From: Podochytrium sp. JEL0797
Lineage: Eukaryota > Chytridiomycota > Chytridiomycetes > Chytridiales > Chytriomycetaceae
DNA length: 32,920 nt
Reading direction: 5' to 3'
NCBI GenBank assembly: GCA_027596195.1
Contig: JADGJG010000189.1
Location: 1-32,920 of the forward strand
The position numbers and the translations under genes are program-made. The notes under the pieces are model-generated. The model saw nothing but the letters and a program-made list of their open reading frames with translations, was not told the DNA's origin and made no database searches. Below are positions 20,903 to 30,713 of the stretch, piece by piece. Position 1 is the stretch's first letter; each line of letters opens with the position of its first letter.

Positions 20903-21519
20903 ATGTCCACCCCCAAAGTCTCTGCCGCCTGTAGCTATGGTTTGCTCTCGCTCACTCAAGAAGGCACAGCCTGTTACATGGCTCACAACGTGAACACCAC
21001 CCTCGAGACGAGCTGTTATGGCACGACCCTCGATCCTTACAGCGTCCAAGCCTACTGCGCCAACGACAACAAGGCCGAATGGGAGGCTACTTTTCCTAAA
21101 TCGTCTCGTTTATTGCGACTTTCTGCGCGTGAGTTTTTCATTGGGAATCTTGGTTTAACTTCGTTCTTCATCACTTTACTTACTCTTGTCATTCAAACAG
21201 TGCGGTGGGGTTGCCCGTTCCTACAGGCAAACCGATTCTCCCACTCCCAACTCGAATCGCCACCGCGTCGTCCGCTCCAGAGTCAGCAACATCCTCGTCA
21301 GCCGGCAACCAGACGCAGGCTACCACACCAATCGAAACTTCCACCTCGTACGTGTCTGCCGCTAACTCATCAGCTGGCATAATTTTGTCCTCGAGCGAGA
21401 CGGTTGCTGCAACGATTGGGTTCGTCATTTCCACGGTGGCGCCGAGTTTGAGTGCGAGTGGCGCGGTGGGTGGTGTAGTGGAGTTCGCGAGCGTGTGGGT
21501 GTTGGCTTTTGTTCTTTGA
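20903..21519 (+). pseudogene. Frameshifted array copy 2
   Basis: Same two-exon layout as its neighbours (20903-21128, 21201-21519) with conserved splice sites. One base is missing between about 21091 and 21103 compared with copy 1, so exon 1 leaves the frame before the ALIATSCA-like end and cannot join exon 2 in frame. It also has CYG where copies 1 and 3 have CSC or CYC, losing one of the six Cys. Exon 2 is still open and keeps the GLPVPTGKPILPLP segment, the Ser/Thr stalk and a hydrophobic tail. The promoter-side segment near 20834-20855 and the 3' flank near 21532-21570 match those of copy 1, so the whole transcription unit was duplicated. A base-calling error is the main alternative. Confidence 0.65.
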
Positions 21520-21602
21520 TTTGAAGTGTGTTTATTTATCCTGTATTTTCGCTGAATATGATCCATTGCATTATCATCTTGTTCGTGCGTGCAGGAAAAA
21601 AA

Positions 21603-21623
21603 GGGGGGGGGGGGAGGGGGGGT
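21603..21623 (+). repeat. Poly-G tract
   Basis: A run of 12 G, one A, then 8 G follows an A-run, between array copies 2 and 3. It could form a G-quadruplex and is also a place where base counts are often wrong. Confidence 0.9.
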
Positions 21624-21817
21624 TGTTAATGAGTTTTTTTTTGTGTGCAGTCCGAGGCTGTCCGAACAGGTTCGAACGGGGGATCCCCATCGTGCTCCCA
21701 GATTGGAAATAGGATGTGATACCTCGAAATAGATCGCGAATGCCACGAACGAACCCTTTTCTTTTTCTGTCTCCCTAGATTTCGCGTTTTTTCCTTCATT
21801 CATTTTCGATTCTAAAA

Positions 21818-22773
21818 ATGTCTGGAATCTCTGCTTGCACCGTCGCTCTCACGGCGCTCGCTCAAGAAGGCCCCGCGTGCCACATGGCTCCCTCCGAAGC
21901 GCTCGCCAACAGCTGTTACTGCACGACTCTGGATCCATGGAGCGTTCAAACGTATTGCGCGAATGAAGACAAGTCGATTTGGGAGTCCACCGTTACGAGC
22001 ACGCTCAGCTTTATTGCTACTTCCTGCGCGTGAGTGTTTTCAATCCTTGTCTGCATTCCTTCCGCCTAAATCCTTTTCCACATTCCCTTCCCCCACACAG
22101 AGCGGCCGGATTACCCGTCCCCACGAGCCACCCACTTCTTGCACTCCCAAGTGGAATCACATTCTCAACCGCCACTCCAGTCACAAGCACCACCACTGCG
22201 TCCGCAACCTCTCCACTCTCTTCTCCAACACCCACCGGCCCCTTCTCGGACGGCTCGAAATGCTACAGCTTCGGAAACTTCACCGGCTTAACTCCCGCCA
22301 ACGCCGTCGAAATCACATCCTCCTCTCTCTTCACTGCGTCCCTCTGCAACTCTCAATGCCAAGCTTCCGCTGTCACGAACCCCAAAATCAATTTCTCGGC
22401 TCTCGTCCAACTTGGACCCTTCATCTCATGCTACTGCTTGCTTGATTTTGTACCCACCCCAGCGTCCGGGTGTATGAGTTGCATCACGTACCAAGGACAC
22501 GTGGGGTTCCCACAACAAGGGTTTGCGAATTGTGGGGTCGGAAATCCTTCCAACGGGTTTGTGAGTGTTGTGGCGGCGGTTCCGGTTGTGGCTGCGGCAG
22601 CCACTAGTACGGCAGTGGCCACTACGACTTCTGGGAGTAGTGTGACTTCCGCTGGTCCTTCGTCCGTCTCGACAAAAACACCCCAGATTAGCGTGATTGG
22701 GGGTGCGGTTGGTGGTGGTGGGTGGATGGGTGTGGTGGGGTTGATGAGTGTTTTGGTTGTGTTTTTGCATTAA
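21818..22773 (+). CDS. Cys-rich surface-type protein with an added Cys-rich domain (array copy 3)
   Basis: Exons are 21818-22029 and 22101-22773, giving 294 aa. Exon 1 encodes the same six-Cys domain as copy 1 (SACTVALTALAQEGPACH, NSCYC, TLDPWSVQTYCAN, FIATSCA), with the intron at the same place and phase. After a shorter Ser/Thr/Pro segment it carries a second domain not present in copies 1 and 2: about 100 residues with eight Cys, starting GSKCYSFGNF and including ASLCNSQCQAS, SCYCLLDF, SGCMSC and ANCGVGNP. A Ser/Thr-rich stalk and a hydrophobic tail follow (GWMGVVGLMSVLVVFLH, GPI-like). There is no clear signal peptide. Role inferred only: an extracellular wall or adhesion protein. Confidence 0.8.
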
Positions 22774-23415
22774 CCCAATCGGGACAGCTGTTGCTTCTAT
22801 TTAGTTGGTGGCAAAGGGAATGTATATTTTTGTGATATTTTTGAGAGAAGAAAATTGGAATGGTCTTCGACATTCCTCACCCCACCCGTCGTCTGTGCAC
22901 AACAGTAAACCAGATCAGCGAGAACCGTAATTCCAGCCTCGTCATATCTGATTTCCTCTCGTTTGGTGCAATTACCAGAAGGGCTTGAAGAAACCGCAAT
23001 GTATATGCCACTTTTCGTCCCAATGACGATCCGTGATACTCTTGTGTTGCCCGACAACTGGCTCTCAACCACTCTGTCTTTCTCTACTCGCGGCAGTGAC
23101 AGATCCTATCCAAAAAAGCTTCTATCCTACACGTCAGTAAATCCAGCCTCTCCCCTGGCACACGACGAGGATATCAAGTTGCGACTGGCGCACGCCATGA
23201 TGCCAAGATTGACTCAGGCCTGCGAACACTGTCGAAACGCGAGCACACCCAAAGGATTCTTGCCGAAAAATGTGCCAGTTGTGAGTCGGTGTGTTAATGC
23301 TCACGCGATTGCCAGGTTCCTGATTGGAAACAGCGCCACAAACGTTTTTGCAGACCGTCGGTGGAGCTCAAACCTGGTGATATGGTGCCACGATGTGATT
23401 CCACCCAGATTCCAC
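22774..23415. other. Unassigned region before the corepressor gene
   Basis: Two overlapping open frames are seen but not supported. One is a 91-codon minus-strand frame (23072-22797) containing SRIVIGTKSGIYIAVSS. The other is a plus-strand frame from 22963 that stays open into the corepressor's first exon at 23416. The plus frame could be an N-terminal extension of that protein, with ATG 22963 or 23000. It contains a 35-nt GTGAGT...CAG segment (23281-23315) that resembles a very short intron. The corepressor promoter probably lies here. Confidence 0.35.
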
Positions 23416-26400
23416 ATGGACAAAAAGGCTCCAAAAAAAAGCATGAAGAGTTTCCCGCCGCCGCCGCCGCCACCGGCGGTGCCTGGACGCAACAGCGGAA
23501 GCAGCAGCGCAGCGACAGCGCCTGGGTCTTCGCTGCCGAAGCGTCCGAATCTTTGGAGCCGAAGAGACGCCGAGGTTTTGTCGTTTTGTTTTTCTTTCGT
23601 CGCTTCGACGCTGACTTGAAGGACAGCGCGCCCCGCCTCGCCACACGCCCCAGCTCAAAGCGCCGCTGCTTCCGCCGCCGCCGCCGACAAATCCGGCGCT
23701 GCTAAAACAGTACGACAAGAACAGGCCATGGCCAAACGAGAGACACTTCAAAGAATTCGAAAGACCGAGAATGGGGTAGCCTATCTTAAAGCATGATCAT
23801 GATCTTAAAGTACTGATCCTCGCTTTGTCTAGGTACTCAATGCAGGACAAGGACAAACCATTCCGTCGCAACATTTCCCCTGACCAACCACTTCAGCAGC
23901 AACAGCAGCATCGCCCGAGCAACGTCAGCGGTGGAGTGAACCTCTCGTCATCAGGACCGTCCTCGCAACAGCAGCAACAACAGCCGCAGTACCAGCGTCC
24001 GTCGTTCGACAACCGCAACAACAATCCCATTCAACAGCAGCAGGGAAGGGCATCCATGATGGGTTCTTCGCATCCCAACAAGCCAGCGGGTCTGGCAGGG
24101 AATGTGGGGATGGGCCGGTTCGACGGCGGCGGAGGGGGAGGGCCGTCGTCGATGCAACAACAGCAGCAGCAGCGGATGGGTGGTGGATTCCAGAAGCGGG
24201 GGCGATACGATAGTGGAGGCGTTGGACCCGTCCAGAACGACAATGTGTTCATGTCTCCGAAACGGCCGAGGATTTTAAATCCAGGTGGTGGAGGCGGGAT
24301 CGAACGATACCAGCAGCAACAGCAGCAGCCGTACAACAATATGGGAGGTGCGCCTGGCGGTGGTGGCGGTGGTGGTGGCAACGCGGGTCGTAGTCAACAA
24401 CCTCCTCTGCATCGCACGTCCATCTTTGGAAGCGCGGGAAACTACGACGAGTACAAACGCAGGGACCATGGTGGATCGTACAATGATTATCGCGGGGGAG
24501 GAGGGGGTGGTGGGTATTCTTCGTATTCGGCTCCTGGACGTGGTGGAATCGGTTCTGGGATGGGGGGTGGGGGAGGTGGGGGGTGGAGCAAGAGTGGGCA
24601 CTTGTCCAACAACAACAACCACGGGCCCATGATCAACACCAACAACAACTACAACAGCAACGCAGTGTACATGGGTGGTTCCGGTGGAGGAGATGGCGTC
24701 GACAGGAGGGGGAGCATGTCTTCGGGGGGACCATTGAGTGGTGGTGGTGGTGGTGGAAAGCCGTTTGTGAGTCCGCGAAGCGATCGCACGAGCAGTTTTG
24801 CGAGCGCGTCTGCCAACGCGGCAGCGGCAACGACTGCGAACCGTGCGGAAAGTCGTGCTGCTCCTGTGATGCAATCTCGACGCGAGTCTCCCACGAAACC
24901 GAGTGTTGCGGCGCCGAGCACGACTAGTTCGACTGCCACCACCCCCGCCGCAGCGTCTGCGGCAGTTCCAGCTGCCAAACCGTTCGAAGAAATTGAGGAA
25001 GGGGAGGAAGGTCTGATTGTTGTGACGCCGGAGGAACTCGAGTTTGATGAGACGGCAGCTTCGATGATGGAGGAAGTGGAGGAAGGTGATTTGGAAGACG
25101 AGTTGGAGGAAGAGGAGGAAGAGATTGATGACCAGGTTGGTTGCATTCGTTCACCCCCGTTGCGCGTTTTTGTTGACCAACTCGACGTCCCATATTTTTC
25201 AGATCAATCAGATGCAAATGGACGACGAAGACGCCGCTGCCGCCAAAGAAGCTGAAGAAGCCACTCACCACGCCCCCTCCAAACCCCTCGTCCGCCGCCC
25301 TTTCGGAATGGACACAAACCTCTTGGCCGCCTGCGACCAAATCCTTGCCGAAAACCGCGCGCGCGCCAAACAAAACTCACGCACGGCCCTCCTCGCCCTC
25401 AAAGACGCCATCGTGCCCGTCCAAATCCGTCGCCGCGTGCAGGATTACCCGCAACTCGCGCAAATCCGGGCCAACCATGCGCTCCTGCGCCCAGCCCTTG
25501 AGGAATCGATTCTCGAACGGCAGGAAGACCTGCTCGACAAGCGTGACGCGTTGCGGCAGGAGTACGCGGATTTGTACTTTCCGTGGAAAAAGAAGGTGGA
25601 TCGGCTCGAGAAGAAGAAGAAGTCGGCGGCGCAAGGCCCTCCCCTCGCGTATGCCAACAACTTTGGTGGTAGCGGGACGAACCTCACGCACCTCCCTGCC
25701 GACAGCGGGACCACGGGGGGGGGTCGATCGAGTCGACGGTCCAACTTCACGTCGGATTCGGTCAAGTCGGAAGCCGAGTGGGAGCAGGTGCTTGCGGCGA
25801 TTGCGGCGACGGAGCAAACGGAGATTGACGACAGCAAAATGGTGGCTGCGTGTGCAGTGATTCCCGACATGATTCTGGACCCGATCGAACGGCAGCTGTT
25901 TACGTTCAAAAACTACAACCACAAGGTGGTGGATCCCGAGGCGGACTTGGCGGACCACAATGCACTTCTCGACATGTCGTGGACGCGCAAGGAGCGTGAG
26001 TTGTTTCGGTACAAGCTCGTGCAGCACGGCAAGGATTTCCACAAGATTGCGCGCCACATTGAGACCAAGACGTACAATGAGTGCGTGCACTACTACTACC
26101 GCGAAAAGTTTGCCGGCAACTTCAAGCAGTTGTTGCGCAAGGCGGCCAACAGTCGGTCCAACATGCGGCGGAGGATGAATCACGCCAATAAGAAGCAGAT
26201 GGCCAAGAACAACAACAGCCATAGTAGTGGGACGAGTGTGGATGCGGCGAGTGTGAATTCGGAGGGGAGGAGGAGGCGGGAAGTGTCTTCGGATTCGCGC
26301 GTTCAGCAGGAACAGCCGCTGCAACCACCACCAACGGACGAACCTGAACCCGCCGCTCCATCTGTCCCTACTCCTTCCGAACCTGAATCCACGGCCCCAC

Positions 26401-27758
26401 AACCCACTTCCACTCCCGTCAAAGAATCCCCCACGCCCGCACCCAACACAGCCCCGACCCCCGCGCCATCGAAACCGAAATCAAAACCGCGCCCGACCCA
26501 CCCCGCATCCCTGGCGACGAACCTCCAATTCGAAGAAACCTCCAAATTCAGCATCTCGGACATTGGCGACTCTTCACGGTGGACGGTGCATGAGAAATCG
26601 GCTGCTTTTGAGGCGTTTGCGGCACACGGACGCGATTTTGAGGCTGTTGCGACGGCGGTGGGGAGCAAGACGACGGCGAATTGTCGGGATTTTTTTCAGT
26701 TGTATAAGAGGAAGTACAAGTTGGATCAGATTACGGCGGAGGCGGAGGCGCGTTTGTTGGCGGTTGGTGGGGGTGGGGAGGGGGTTGGTGGTGGTGGTGT
26801 TGTTGGGGAGAGTGGGGGTGGAGATGCGGTGGGTGGTGGTGGTGCTGTTGGGGACAAGAAGAAGTCGTCGAGGAGTGGTGCTGGCGGTGGGAGTGGGAAG
26901 AAAGGGCGTGGCGGGGAGAGGGAAGGGAGCGCGACGGATTTGGAACCTCATCGACTGGCGGTGGCTCAGGATTCCTCAACCGTCAAGCAGGAGAGCTCAG
27001 ATGCTGCACCCCCATCGTCTCGAGGAACCGCGACCGACAAATCCCACCGCCGACCCACGACCCCTGCATGGACCCGCCAAGAGAAGGAAGACTTTGAAAA
27101 GGCGATTCGAACCCACGGAGGCCATCACTGGGACCGCGTGGCGCGACACGTGAATGCTGGAGGCGGGGCCAAGAGTGTGAACCAGGTGCGCAGCTATTAC
27201 GAGTCTGGGAAGGCCGTGTTTGACGCCATCTTGGTCGAATGTGGGTTCCCGTTTCCACTTGTGAAGGCGGATTCTGGGGGAGTGCAGCAACAGCAGCAAC
27301 CTGCGATTGTGTTCGCGCCGGACCCGAACGCTGGGTACATGTACTATGCTGCACCGATCCCTCAGGTCATGTATGGACACCCAGCGTACACGCCATACCA
27401 TCCCATGCACGGGTACCACGACGCGGTCCCCGTTCAGTATTCGCATCCGCAAGAGTACCCTGGCGCGTCGTATGCCGTCACGCCGTACATGGACATTCGG
27501 GGCCCGCAGTTTTCACCGTCGTCGTATCCGGTTTATGTGCAGCCTGTGTATTATCAGAGTGGGGTGGCGTATGGGGCTACGCAGCAGCCTCACGCGTATC
27601 AGGAGGTTCCTCAGCAGGTGCAGCCTGTACGTGAGTCGTCTGCTTCTCGACAATCGACGCCTTCGGCGCCGGTGCAGCTTCAGAATGCGGGTGGTGCTGG
27701 TGTGGTGACGGAGAGTACGGTCACGTTGCCGTCAATACGGAATTTGATTTCGGAATGA
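23416..27758 (+). CDS. SNT1: Snt1/NCoR-type corepressor with three SANT domains
   Basis: Exons are 23416-23574, 23627-23775, 23833-25135 and 25203-27758, giving 1388 aa. N-terminal Pro-rich segments include PALLKQYDKNRPWPNERHF. A long Gln/Gly/Asn-rich low-complexity region follows (about 110-400), then an acidic stretch (470-535). A helical block is followed by VIPDMILDPIERQLFTFKN, the hallmark just before the first SANT in NCoR/SMRT and yeast Snt1. SANT1 (about 795-840, WTRKERELFRYKLVQHGKDF) and SANT2 (about 995-1043) are separated by a Pro/Ser-rich linker. A third SANT/Myb-like repeat (about 1157-1204, WTRQEKEDFEKAIRTHGGHHW) and a Tyr/Pro/Gln-rich C-terminus follow. Snt1 is the platform of the Set3 histone deacetylase complex, and the same role is likely here. 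Exons 1-2 are inferred from splice sites and phase. An ATG further upstream (22963) is possible. Confidence 0.88.
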
Positions 27759-27871
27759 TTTGATTTGTATTTTTGCATTTGTATCATACCTTGATTTTTT
27801 GCGGTGGGAGGAGTGGAATAGAATGTGTTTTTGAGGTTTGCTTTCGAAAATACGCGTGAATTTTTGAAGAG

Positions 27872-29039
27872 ATGGCCAGTGTACCGTTCGAATGGGTCTG
27901 TCACCTTCGCCCGGATGGAATCGCAGACGAATTGCTTACGATCGAAACTACGCGAACAAAGAAGGAGTTTCTGTTAGCCTGGCCTAGGGGTGAGACCGTG
28001 AGACATGGGAGTGATCGTCGAAATCCAGTGGACTTATCGCCCTGTCCACACCGCAGGAGCTTACACTGCAACTCGCACGCTCAACAGAGTCGCAGTCATG
28101 AACTGGAATGCGCATTTGAACCGACTCGTGGCGTCTTGGGCCAACATGGAGTGGGAGACTCCGTTGCACCCCACCAATCCGGCCCCTCTTGATCCCAGCC
28201 CCATTGCCGCTGATCGGAACATTGATTCCATGAAACAATCGATTTCGAATGCACTCCGAATGGCTCTTCAGCAGTATTACGCTCGAGAAGGGCACGAACA
28301 AGCCATCAAAGAAGCCACAATAACAATCTTGCTCTTGAAACCGACAGTAAATCCTTCACCGCAGTGCATAATGCTTTTGGAAGCTGCCTCATCTTCTCGA
28401 ACCCAGCCAACCAACGTTGAATTGCGAATCCACATTGAGCTCCAACTCGCATCCACCCCCGCTGCCGCATACACGGTCGGTTTCCTCGGCTCCCCACGTT
28501 TGCATCCTCGCGTAAAAGATTCGCAATGGTCTCGGTATGAAAACCTCCATTTCCTTCCCTTCCAAGTCGAATTTATAAAACCGCGAAAACTTTCAAGTGA
28601 TCGAGCACCGATTGAATCGGCGGGCATGAAACCTGGAATCCATGAGCTCCTTCTCTACGATACGGAAGGTTGCATCTATGAAGGTCTCACGTCAAACTTT
28701 TACGTTCTCGTCAAGGAACGCGATGGAACGGTTGCAGTTGTGACGGCCCCAAGAGACCACGTTCTCAATGGTACTATTTTGGACAACGTTGAAAGCGCGT
28801 GTAAGAAGCTTTCGATTCCGATTCGATTCGAGTTCCCGCGTGTGGATGAAGTGGGGAGGTGGGTCGGCGCGTTTGTGACGAGTTCGTTGAGGATTTTGGT
28901 TCAAGTCAAGAGGGTGCAGCTGATGGATGGTATGATGGTGGAGATGCCTGTGGAGGGAACGGATGCAGTTGAGAGGATCAAGGAGGGTGTTTGGAAGGAG
29001 TTGGAAGAGAATGCGGTTGCGTTTTGCATTGATGCGTGA
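27872..29039 (+). CDS. Class IV (fold-type IV) aminotransferase-like protein
   Basis: Exons are 27872-27989 and 28057-29039, giving 366 aa. The junction rebuilds GAYTATRTLNRVAVMNWNAH, the start of the PLP fold-type IV domain in fungal and plant relatives. Later come ELLLYDTEGCIYEGLTSNFYV (the EG..SN phosphate-binding strand), APRDHVLNGTILDNV and AFVTSSLRILVQVKRV, all matching the order of D-amino-acid/branched-chain aminotransferases and aminodeoxychorismate lyases. The family moves amino groups or eliminates pyruvate using PLP. The substrate cannot be told here. The Lys that would bind PLP should lie in the IKPRKLSSDR region, but its context differs from the usual K-x-x-N, so activity is not certain. 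Its start is 113 bp after the corepressor gene on the same strand, and Nip7 follows closely. Confidence 0.82.
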
Positions 29040-29206
29040 TTGAAGAGAGTCTTCAGTGAATAGAGCGATGCGATTCCACCAAAACTTAAATCCTACACCT
29101 GCCGGAACGCGATTCCGCGAACATTGGCCGGCAAAGTGGCGGCAAATCAAGTCCAGTTTTTTTTTTTTTTTTTGAAAACTCGCAATCACCACCACCTTTC
29201 ACCAAA

Positions 29207-30155
29207 ATGCGACCCCTCACAGAAGAAGAAGTCAAAACGCTGTTTGAGAAGCTCGCCAAGTACATTGGAAGGAACATCACGCACCTCATTGATCGACAAG
29301 ACGACCCGCACTGTTTCCGAGTTCACAGGGATCGAGTGTATTACGTCAGGTAACTGGAACCGCTGGCGCTGCGCGATAAAGCTCTCGGCTCAACGTTTTT
29401 CTTTTTACGAATGCATAACAGTGAAGTGATCATGCGCAAAGCGACGAGCGTGAACCCGCACTTGATGTCCATGGGTGTTTGCTTTGGCAAATTCACCAAG
29501 ACTGGAAAGTTCAGATTGCACGTCACGTGTCTCGAATACCTTGCTCAATACGCCAAGGTAACCATATCGAATTTCGTTGTGCGTGGTTCGGAGACTGGAT
29601 GGGTTGCTTTGGAAGTGAGACTTGCATCGGAGTTTGGCTGCTGTATGATCACGGGAAATGTGAAGACTAAGAGTTGTCGGATATCTATACGAACTATGGT
29701 GATGTGGTGGTTTGGTCGCTTTGCTTGATGGCGGGAGATTTCGAATACCGTGAAGCTGGAGCCTCAAATCGGATGGAATGGGACGATATTACGCTGCCAA
29801 ATGCGGATTCCATCTCCCGAGACAGCCAAACTGTTACCTACATCCGCACACCCTCTCGAAAGCCAAAAACTAACGCAACTTCCTAATATAATAGTACAAG
29901 GTGTGGGTCAAACCCAACGGCGAAATGCCCTTCATGTACGGCAACCATATTCTCAAAGCGCACTTGGGACGAATCACCGAAGACACCCCGGAGCACCAAG
30001 GAGTCGTGATCCTGTCCATGTCTGATGTCCCACTCGGATTCGGCGTCACGGCCAAGAGCACGCAGGACGCGAGAAAGATGGAACCAACGGGGATTATTGT
30101 GTTCCATCAGGCGGATGTGGGTGAATATTTGAGAAACGAAGACACGTTGGTGTAG
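29207..30155 (+). CDS. NIP7: 60S ribosome biogenesis protein Nip7
   Basis: Exons are 29207-29349, 29422-29557 and 29895-30155, giving 179 aa against 181 in yeast. The start [20 protein letters not shown], the middle [13 protein letters not shown] and the C-terminal PUA domain ([54 protein letters not shown]) are diagnostic. Nip7 binds pre-27S rRNA in the nucleolus and is needed for 60S assembly. The second intron is 337 nt, about five times the usual length here, and ends in ATAATAG. An AATAAA follows at 30181. The gene is intact. Confidence 0.97.
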
Positions 30156-30713
30156 AAAATTGGTGGGCGATTAAGCTGCGAATAAAATGTCTTTCAGAAT
30201 TGCAAATTCCTCACCCTCAATTCCCACTAAATCCATAGTGAGGAAGGTGTAAAGAATATTCTATTGTTTTTTTTGATTACTTTTTGAAGTCGAATGTGCC
30301 CTAGGCTAGCTCACGCTTCCAGTCGCCAATACACTTTTCAGTGTGCTTCCAACGAAATGATTCCAGTGGTGACAAACAAGGTGGCATTCGAAGAGCTCAT
30401 CCAGCAGAAGGTCAGCGGTGAACATGAGGGATTGTGAAATCATTCACAAATGTTCCAGACTGTGTGAACGGGCTCAAACGGAGAAGCCATGCAAAACAAC
30501 ATTGTGATGGTGGTGCCTGTGGAGCCAATCAACGTGTGCATAAGAGCTTCAGGGTAAGATTGAATGAGCGACAGACACAGGGATGCATAGTACTATGCAA
30601 CCCTTTTTTAGGGGTTGCTGGGGCAGAATAAAAACTGAAATCTACTTCAAACAACCGGGGTCGGTATTATTCGCGAAAACTTCTTCACCGGAAGATGTAT
30701 TAAAAATTCCAAA
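30156..30713. other. Intergenic region, possible gene remnant
   Basis: After the Nip7 poly(A) signal no clear gene is seen. Two plus-strand segments look exon-like. ATG 30359 begins a run reading MIPVVTNKVAFEELIQQK up to a GTCAGC donor. 30492 begins a run reading MQNNIVMVVPVEPINVCI, ending in GG|GTAAG. Joined at the obvious CAG they meet a TGA, so this may be a decayed fragment or chance. A 65-codon frame at 30434-30631 overlaps. Confidence 0.35.

Noticed and set aside
21670..21677. GTTCGAAC resembling a tRNA B box
   Set aside because: The flanking bases do not pair into a T stem and no acceptor, D or anticodon stems can be drawn on either strand.
25377..26402. A 341-codon minus-strand open frame
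   Set aside because: Antisense shadow of the GC-rich corepressor exon; Arg/Leu/Val-rich with no domain.
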